64,000 nt of DNA, from assembly GCA_016712375.1 (NCBI GenBank), contig JADJRE010000008.1:62001-126000 (forward strand), given 5' to 3'. Under the pieces are notes generated by a model. That model saw only the letters and a list, made by a program, of their open reading frames with translations, was not told the origin of the DNA and ran no database searches. The position numbers and the translations under genes are program-made. Origin of the DNA: Rhodospirillales bacterium. Its GTDB lineage: Bacteria > Pseudomonadota > Alphaproteobacteria > Rhodospirillales > Defluviicoccaceae. Shown piece by piece: positions 58,147 through 64,000 of the stretch; position 1 is the stretch's first letter, and every line of letters starts with the position of its first letter.

Positions 58147-58916
58147 CAGTCCGTCTCCCGCCGCCGCCGCCGCATACGATCGGCCGCAGTGGCGTAAGCA
58201 AGCACCGTCATAATGGGACAGAGGCAAGTAAATGCAATCAGCCCGAAACCGTCGAGCAGTGGACTTCGGCCGGGAATCGCCGACGCTAACCCAAGGCCCA
58301 GTGCCGCGACCACTGGCACCGTTACCGTTGACGTCGTTACTCCGCCGACATCGTATGCGATCGCAACCAATGAGCGCGGAGCTGCCAGGGTCTGTAAGGC
58401 AACGATCGCGTATGCCGCGCCAATCATCACCGGCAACGAGGTATCGAGAACAATCCGCAGCGTGCCGAGGGCGACGCCGGCGCCGGCCCCCAATGCCACC
58501 GCCAGCCGCAGGCCAAACGCCGGTACCGTGCGGCCTGAGACCTCCTCAGCCTTCAACGACACGGCGATCAGCGCCGGTTCGGCCAGCGCCGCGGCCATGC
58601 CGATGCATGCGCCGAAGGCGTAGACTGGGGCGTAATCGAACCATTGGACGCCTGCGCCACCCGGGGCGGCATCCAGGACTGGCTGGGTGAGCTGTTCCAC
58701 CATGGTTTGCCCGATCGGGAACAGCGCTTCGTTCAAGCCGACGAGAAACAGCGTGAGACCGACAGCTACAGCGACACAACCGGCAAGCATCCGGCGGATA
58801 TTCGGCAGCCTACGGCGGAGGATGAAGAGCTGAAAGCCCAGCAGTACGGCTATGATCGGCGCAATGTTGAACAGCGTGCTCTCGCCCGCCTCAACGATGC
58901 GTGCCAAAAGCTCCAT
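58146..58916 (-). CDS. DUF1538 membrane protein (second copy)
   Basis: 256 aa from ATG 58916, eight nt after the first DUF1538 gene. Many transmembrane segments (LFNIAPIIAVLLGFQLFILR, AVAVGLTLFLVGLNEALFPI, AFGACIGMAAALAEPALIAV, and others). It shares with its neighbour the unusual loop AYDVGGVTTSTVTVP and the end FGLIAFTCLCPIM. Stop overlaps the PII-like ATG. Two homologous membrane halves made from tandem genes suggest a heterodimeric permease. Confidence 0.88.
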   Translation of the reverse strand: MELLARIVEAGESTLFNIAPIIAVLLGFQLFILRRRLPNIRRMLAGCVAVAVGLTLFLVGLNEALFPIGQTMVEQLTQPVLDAAPGGAGVQWFDYAPVYAFGACIGMAAALAEPALIAVSLKAEEVSGRTVPAFGLRLAVALGAGAGVALGTLRIVLDTSLPVMIGAAYAIVALQTLAAPRSLVAIAYDVGGVTTSTVTVPVVAALGLGLASAIPGRSPLLDGFGLIAFTCLCPIMTVLAYATAADRMRRRRRETD

Positions 58917-58924
58917 GGCGCTCC

Positions 58925-59674
58925 TCAGTTCCCCAGCCACGCGCGCAATGTACCGAAGACGAGCACGAACAGGATCGGCAAAAGACTGGCGAAGGCAATG
59001 AGGCCGAAGCCGTCGACCAGCGCGCTGCGCCCGCGCAGGTTGGATGCCAGTCCAACGCCCAGTGCCGTGACCAGCGGCACGGTGACCGTCGACGTCGTCA
59101 CTCCGCCGGAATCGTAGGCGAGGCCGATGATCCCCGGTGGCGCTAGCGGTGTCAGCGCCAGTGCCAACGCATAGCCCGCGACGATCAATCGTGGCAGGGG
59201 CCAACCTTTGAGGATGCGCAAGACACCCAGCACCAAAGAGGTGCCGACCGATAGCGCCACGACGAGGCGCAAGGAAAGGGCAAAGGCGTCGCGCGCGCCT
59301 TCATCCGCGGCGATGTCGCCCGCGGCTGCGGCCGCGTCGGCTCCCTCGTCGGCAATCGCAATCAGCGCCGGCTCGGCGATGGTGCTTGCTGCCCCCAGCA
59401 TGAAGGCAAAGGTAAGAAGGGCAGGGAGGCTGCCCTTGCGGGCCAAGGTGGCTGCCATTGCCTCGCCGAGGGGGAACAGCCCGGCGCGCAACCCGACGAT
59501 GAATAGCCGCAAGCCAACCATCACCAGCAGCACGCCGACCAGCACCCGCTCGACCGCCGGAAACGGCTGACGCAGCACCAGCAGCTGAAACGCCGCAACC
59601 ACCAGCACAAGCGGTGCCAAGTCGCGCAGCGGCGTGACGAGAGCGAGAAGCAGGCGGCGAGGAGATTTCTGCAT
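58925..59674 (-). CDS. DUF1538 membrane protein (first copy)
   Basis: 249 aa, first gene of the operon. Segments LAPLVLVVAAFQLLVLRQPF, GLRLFIVGLRAGLFPLGEA, LLTFAFMLGAASTIAEPALI and AYDSGGVTTSTVTVPLVTAL mirror those of the second copy (the EPALIA and GGVTTSTVTVP elements are shared). A hydrophilic Ala/Asp loop (ADEGADAAAAAGDIAADEGA) is an insertion relative to the neighbour. Function unknown; see the operon finding. Confidence 0.88.
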   Translation of the reverse strand: MQKSPRRLLLALVTPLRDLAPLVLVVAAFQLLVLRQPFPAVERVLVGVLLVMVGLRLFIVGLRAGLFPLGEAMAATLARKGSLPALLTFAFMLGAASTIAEPALIAIADEGADAAAAAGDIAADEGARDAFALSLRLVVALSVGTSLVLGVLRILKGWPLPRLIVAGYALALALTPLAPPGIIGLAYDSGGVTTSTVTVPLVTALGVGLASNLRGRSALVDGFGLIAFASLLPILFVLVFGTLRAWLGN

Positions 59675-59856
59675 TGGTGATCCGGATTCGGAAAGCCGGC
59701 AATGACAGCCGCGGTCAGCGACCTCAGCTCGGCATGCTCCGCATACCAGTGCGTTTGATAACGAACCAGAGGCGACGAGCCTACACCGCCGAATCCGGTT
59801 CGGCTATTGCCTCTTCGACGCCGATCTTTGCGATATCGTACCCGATCCGCGGGGGC

Positions 59857-60728
59857 TTAGCCGGAAGCGAACTCGCGAAATCGGGTAACGCGGAGGCCAG
59901 CTTCGGCCAGGTCGTCGGGGAAGCGGTGCGACGAAAAGTAGGCATATTCGTCTTGTCGCGGCTCGACGACCATATCGACGGCCCGCAAGCGGTCGTCGAC
60001 GAAGCCCGGATGGCACATGATCAGCGGTCGCCGCGAGCGTCCCTTGAGGAATTGCGGAAACATAGCGGCGTAGTCCGCGTCCGCCGCGAATCCATGAACA
60101 CCGCGAAAGGAGTTGTTGGTTCTCAGCCGGCCGGCCACGGCCGCCCGTCGCAACGGCAACGACAGTGTCGCCAGCACAATGCCTTGCCGGTGGCGATACG
60201 CCGCGCCAGCACCCGCGCCGGCGGCTCCCAACAGCTGCGCAGCCACGGCCGCTCGCCAATTGGGCAGCGGATTACTTGATCCAGCACCGCCGAAAGAACG
60301 CCCGGAAGCAGGTGGACGTGTTGGTGGCCGTCGACAAAGTCGGGCAACCGGCCACGCGCGTGGACAAAAGCGTCCCATTGCCGCGCCACTTCCGCCTTCA
60401 CTTCCGCTGCCGCTTCTCCTCGCGCCAACCGACCAGCAAAAGCCGCGGCGAACAGCTTACTGAGTGCTGGCAACATGCCACTTGGTGCCAGCTGAGGCAT
60501 CGCGCCAAGCGGCGACTGGTCAGTCAGGGTCAGGTGCAGTCCAATGTCGCAGCGATCCTGCAGCGCTTCCAATCGGCTTGCTGCCTGCGGCCAATCCGCC
60601 ATCACTGCCATGCAGGATATTGCGGAGAGCCGCCCTGCCTCGGCAAGGCGGACGATGGCTTCATCCACTCCTGGCGCCAAGGCGAAATCGTCGGCGCAAA
60701 TCACCAGCGGCTGCCGTTCCCCTGTCAT
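59857..60728 (-). CDS. YdjC/ChbG/HpnK-like deacetylase (frameshifted)
   Basis: Carbohydrate deacetylase fold, start near ATG 60728 (MTGERQPLVICADDFALAPG). Metal ligands: Asp pair in CADDFALAPGVDEAI, His in DIGLHLTLTDQSPLG, and the DFVDGHQHVHLLP box. Near 60185 one base is missing; the other frame goes on with VLATLSLPLRRAAVAG, NNSFRGVHGFAADADYAAMF and RPLIMCHPGFVDDRL to 59857. Members include HpnK for hopanoid-linked glycans and ChbG for chitobiose. Flanking glycolipid genes favour an HpnK-like or other lipid-sugar role. Confidence 0.83.
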
Positions 60729-60848
60729 GTCACCACCCTTCGCCATCGTAATCTTCTCCATTGTCGACGACCGATGGCCTCCATGATTACTCTAGCCTTT
60801 ATCAGATATTAAGTGCATATAGTGCCAGCAGCCGTCGGAACGCTAGAA

Positions 60849-61931
60849 ATGCATAGCATAAGTAGAAATCAAACGGGCAACACTAACCCAGATGGGTATA
60901 GAAAGCTAACCCCTGTGCTGTCCGTCGTCGTCCCCATGTGCAACGAGTCGCGAACGTGCAGCCACTCCCTGAGCCGACTCGTCCCTGTGCTCGAGCGGAT
61001 TGGCATGGAGTGGGAGATCGTCTGCATTGACGACGGCAGCAGCGATAATACCGCGTTGCAACTCGCCGAATGCAGGAAGAGCGAGCCGCGGCTCAAAATC
61101 GTCCGTCTCAGCCGCAACTTCGGCAAGGAGGTTGGGCTTGCCGCAGGCCTCAAATACGCCCGCGGCGATGCACTGGTGCTGATGGATGCCGATCTGCAGC
61201 ACCCGCCCGAGCTTATCGAGACGTTCGTCGATCGCTGGCGTGCGGGCTTCGACATGGTTTACGGCATTCGCCGGCGCTGGCACGGCGCCTCGCGGGCGCG
61301 GCAGGTGGCCGGCAAGGCTTTCTACAAGATCTTCGCCGTCATGACGCACACCAGACTGCCGCGTGGCGCGGGTGACTTTCGCCTGCTCGATAGGTGCGTG
61401 GTTGACGCGCTGAATTTGTGCACCGAGCGTAGCCGTTTCACCAACGGTCTGTACGCCTGGGTTGGCTTCCGGCATATCGGCGTGCCTTTCGACGTCGATC
61501 AGCGAGTCTACGGCCGCTCCGGCTGGAGCCTGTTTGCGTTATGGCGCTTCGCCGTCGATGCGATTACCGCCTTCAGCATGATGCCGTTGCGCGTCTGGTC
61601 GTACATCGGGGTCGTTGTCTCGCTGCTTGCGCTTACGTATGGGGCCTTCATCGTCGTCCGCACACTGATCTTCGGCAGCGACGTTCCCGGTTATGCCTCG
61701 TTGATTGCCGCAATCACCTTCTTTGCCGGCGTGCAACTGATCGGGCTCGGCGTCATCGGCGAATACCTCGGCCGCGTTTTTACGGAGGTCAAGCGCCGGC
61801 CGCTCTTTATCGTCGCCGAGGAAGTCGGCTTCGACATGGCGCAACCGGTTCAGCCTCCGTCCGACGAAAGCAAGGCAGCAGCTTCCTCTGCAACCGACGA
61901 GCGCCAGCCGATACGTTTGCGAACGCTGTAA
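60849..61931 (+). CDS. Family 2 glycosyltransferase (polyprenyl-phosphate sugar transferase type)
   Basis: 360 aa from ATG 60849 (GTG 60813 possible). GT-A domain with VVPMCNESRT, CIDDGSSDNT, GKEVGLAAGLKYARGDALVL and MDADLQHPPELIE with the DXD motif, FRLLDRCVVDAL. The C-terminal two transmembrane helices (WSYIGVVVSLLALTYGAFIV and IAAITFFAGVQLIGLGVIGE) and EYLGRVFTEVKRRPLFIV match DPM1/GtrB/ArnC-type enzymes that load a sugar onto undecaprenyl phosphate. Divergent from the deacetylase gene. Confidence 0.9.
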   Translation: MHSISRNQTGNTNPDGYRKLTPVLSVVVPMCNESRTCSHSLSRLVPVLERIGMEWEIVCIDDGSSDNTALQLAECRKSEPRLKIVRLSRNFGKEVGLAAGLKYARGDALVLMDADLQHPPELIETFVDRWRAGFDMVYGIRRRWHGASRARQVAGKAFYKIFAVMTHTRLPRGAGDFRLLDRCVVDALNLCTERSRFTNGLYAWVGFRHIGVPFDVDQRVYGRSGWSLFALWRFAVDAITAFSMMPLRVWSYIGVVVSLLALTYGAFIVVRTLIFGSDVPGYASLIAAITFFAGVQLIGLGVIGEYLGRVFTEVKRRPLFIVAEEVGFDMAQPVQPPSDESKAAASSATDERQPIRLRTL

Positions 61932-61966
61932 CCTTGCAGTTCGCTGATTGTAATGGTAGGCGATAG

Positions 61967-63665
61967 CTAGCGGATGCGCGGCTCTTTTGACTGGCCTTGC
62001 GCCGTCATTCCCGAGCGTCGATCCTTGACAATGCCGAGCACCGCGCCGTCGCGTTCGACTGTGATGACAGTCCGGCCATCGGCATACTGGTCACAGTCGT
62101 TGTTTGTGGTGGGGACAATGAAGTCGGCGGTTCTCCAGTCGTAGGTTATCTCTAGGTACGGAATATCCAATTTGTCTAGCGCCCGCGGCGCGTTGCACAC
62201 GGCGACGGTATAAGTGCGGGAAGGAGTCTTTCCGTTATATTCAGCGCGAATTTTTCGATCGAGCTGTTCGATGGCCTCGGGGAGGAAATTCGACCAGTAA
62301 TCCATTTCGTAATTTCGATAGGCGCCGGCCGGCCCTCCAATCAATGCGTTGAAGTAGACATACTCATGCGGATGCAGATCGATCATCGTCGTCAGCTCAC
62401 GAGCGGCCGCGCCGACGAGGAGAATGGCGAACGCCGCGCGGATCCAGCGTGGCCGTCGTTCGGTTGCGCACCAAAGTCGATCAAGCCCGAGTGCAGCCAG
62501 CGCAAATAATGGCGGCATCAGAAAGAAGAAGTGCCGCATGCCATTGTAGATCGCCGGCCGAGCGGCGAACACATAGGCAAGCGGCACCATCACCGACAAG
62601 GCGACTGTCATTACTGATAGCGATCGCTTGAGGTCGGAAGAAGATCGGCGGCGCCACACCGCAGCCGTGCCAAAGCCAATCGCCAGCAGGATGCCCAGCA
62701 GAACGACCTCGGGCACCTTGATCGCCAGGTAAGACGGCAAATATGTCCACGGCAGGTCGTCGGCGCGGTAGGAGGTCCCATCGAATTCCGTCCGAAATGG
62801 CCATTCGGTCAATTTCGCGAGGGCTTCGAGCGGGTTAAGCGGCGCGTGAACCGACCATGGCCAGAAGAACGCCATCAGGAGGTAGGCGATCGGAATAGCT
62901 GGCAGTAGTGCGAAACAGGCGGCGGCGCCTTCGCTTCTGGCCTTTTTCCATCCGTACCAATGCGCGGTAAGAGCGATATAGGCGAACACGGCCGCGCCGA
63001 GGTAGACCAGCGCAAGCACGCCGCCGAATCTCTGCCCAAGGGTCAATCCGGCGACGATTCCTGAACAAGACGACGTGGCTGACGTGCGGGCGCGGCAGGC
63101 GATCCACGATCAGGCAGGTCAGGTACAGCAGCCACGTCATCCCCACGGCGAACGGGATGTCCTTGGTGTTGTTGAACATTGCGCCGTACCACGACGCAGT
63201 TAGCGCGAGCATGGCTGCGGCGATAAAGCCGACGCGCGGTCCTCCGATCTGGCGCGCCAGCTGTCGGATACCGACGATGCCGAGAACACCAACCAGTCCA
63301 CAAAGAAGGTGGCGGGTGTCATACGTCTCGAACGGTAGGATGTGCTGTAGGGCGACGGCGACCATGTCAAACAGGCCGCCGTAGAGGTAGAGGTTCTCAA
63401 AATCGAACGCCGAGCGGTCGGCAAATCCCGACAGATAGAAGGCCCACAGCTTCTCGCCGTAAACCTGCTGCACATATTCGTCGGTGGTGATGCCGTAGTC
63501 CCGAAAGGTCAGCGCTACCAGTCCGGCAAGCACGGCGAACAGGACGAACGCCAGACGGTCCCACAGCCGGCCGTCGGAAGGATCGGCTAACCGGCTCAGG
63601 GCTGCGACGAGGCGTCGTCGCGCAGGGTCGATGACTTTCCAGAAGCGAGGCGAGGCTGGGGGCAC
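61967..63665 (-). CDS. GT39-like polyprenyl-phosphate-sugar glycosyltransferase (frameshifted)
   Basis: Integral membrane transferase of the PMT/ArnT superfamily. Start GTG 63665. The first loop carries Asp-Glu in TFRDYGITTDEYVQQVYGEK, the catalytic-acid position of this fold, then FNNTKDIPFAVGMTWLLYLT. Near 63060 one extra base shifts the frame; the other continues GIVAGLTLGQRFGGVLALVY, VFAYIALTAHWYGWKKAR and further membrane helices, LPSYLAIKVPEVVLLGILLA, AARPAIYNGMRHFFFLMPPL, and a soluble end. About 565 aa. Probably uses the product of the neighbouring GT2. Confidence 0.82.
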
Positions 63666-63967
63666 GGAGCCGTCTGAATGTGGTTGTTGCCGTTGTGAAA
63701 CGCTACGCTCGACGTGCCGATCGCACTCGTCCGCTGCCGATCGTCCGGTCGCGGGATTATTGCCTCATCCCGATCGCCGCGGAAAGGCCGAAATAGCCTC
63801 ATGGGGAGAGGTGGACGGTTGATCGCAGCGAACGAAGCCCTCCCAGCCCGTTGGCGAAGTCCGGCGACTTTGACTCCATGGGTTGATCAGGGATTTGGGG
63901 ATTGCGTCGGATGGCGCTGGGTCGGCAGGGGGATCGGCAAGGCGATCTGCTGGTAACGTGGCGGGAG
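63666..63967. other. 302-nt region before the right-edge element
   Basis: No supportable gene. An in-frame upstream extension of the edge gene is short, so an IS end could lie here; no clear terminal inverted repeat could be paired because the right end is outside the window. Confidence 0.35.
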
Positions 63968-64000
63968 ATGCCGCGCTCGCCGGGGCACGTTTTCTACGAT
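63968..64000 (+). mobile_element. Probable start of an IS transposase (IS1182-like), cut by the window edge
   Basis: Only 11 codons are visible: MPRSPGHVFYD from ATG 63968, with TWRE in frame just before. From memory, this opening is common in IS1182-type transposases, where HVFYD is followed by a Leu-rich helix. Too short to be certain; the next few hundred bases would settle it. Confidence 0.4.

Noticed and set aside
63714..63956. 80-codon frame near the right edge
   Set aside because: No domain features; Arg/Gly-rich composition typical of random GC-rich frames.

Overview
Organism and quality. The window is GC-rich chromosomal DNA from an alphaproteobacterium, most likely in or near the Rhodospirillales (inference from gene order: kdsD-lptC-lptA-lptB-rpoN, hrcA-grpE diverging from rph-rdgB-hemW, pdxJ-acpS-lepB-rnc-era-recO-parC, and minC-minD-minE). 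It is almost entirely coding. Many conserved genes, including normally essential ones, are split by small indels. In at least six of them the reading frame is restored by changing one base in a short homopolymer, so the simplest reading is sequencing or assembly error rather than gene decay. Frameshifted genes are therefore given as single spans.

Layout. 1-3750 (minus): LPS-export and Kdo operon kdsD-lptC-lptA-lptB followed by the start of rpoN. 3970-5493: damaged mutY facing apt. 6005-7644: small accessory island with an unknown protein translationally coupled to a PIN nuclease, then a decayed mazEF pair. 7798-10653: CBS protein, cobalamin-binding-like protein, nth, DUF2244 protein. 10669-16108: grpE and hrcA (minus), a lipoprotein, then rph-rdgB-hemW. 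16174-19386: glmS and glmU. 19513-20309: gph and tRNA-Val(CAC). 20413-27725: pdxJ-acpS-lepB-rnc-era, a small hypothetical gene, recO, parC. 27792-29616: DUF4239 protein, thioesterase, HNH protein.

29675-33543 is a quorum-sensing locus: an AHL-binding luxR, a FadL-type outer-membrane channel gene and a luxI synthase. It is followed by a transglutaminase-like protein, moaA, the min operon (minC-minD-minE), and purE-purK. 40200-46245 is a complete RND tripartite efflux system (outer-membrane lipoprotein, adaptor, and a permease in several frames). Next come a DedA/YqaA-type protein, a bacterial voltage-gated sodium channel, an alpha/beta hydrolase, queE-queD, a DinG/XPD-like helicase, wrbA, a TerB-like protein and a CoA-transferase with an added C-terminal domain.

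56599-59674 (minus) is a tightly coupled operon of two DUF1538 membrane proteins, a PII-like protein, a CBS protein and a HugZ-like protein. It is the best candidate here for a little-described system: a PII-gated membrane transporter. 59857-63665 holds a YdjC/ChbG/HpnK-type deacetylase, a polyprenyl-phosphate-type GT2 and a GT39-like transferase, suggesting glycolipid modification. The right edge seems to begin an IS transposase.
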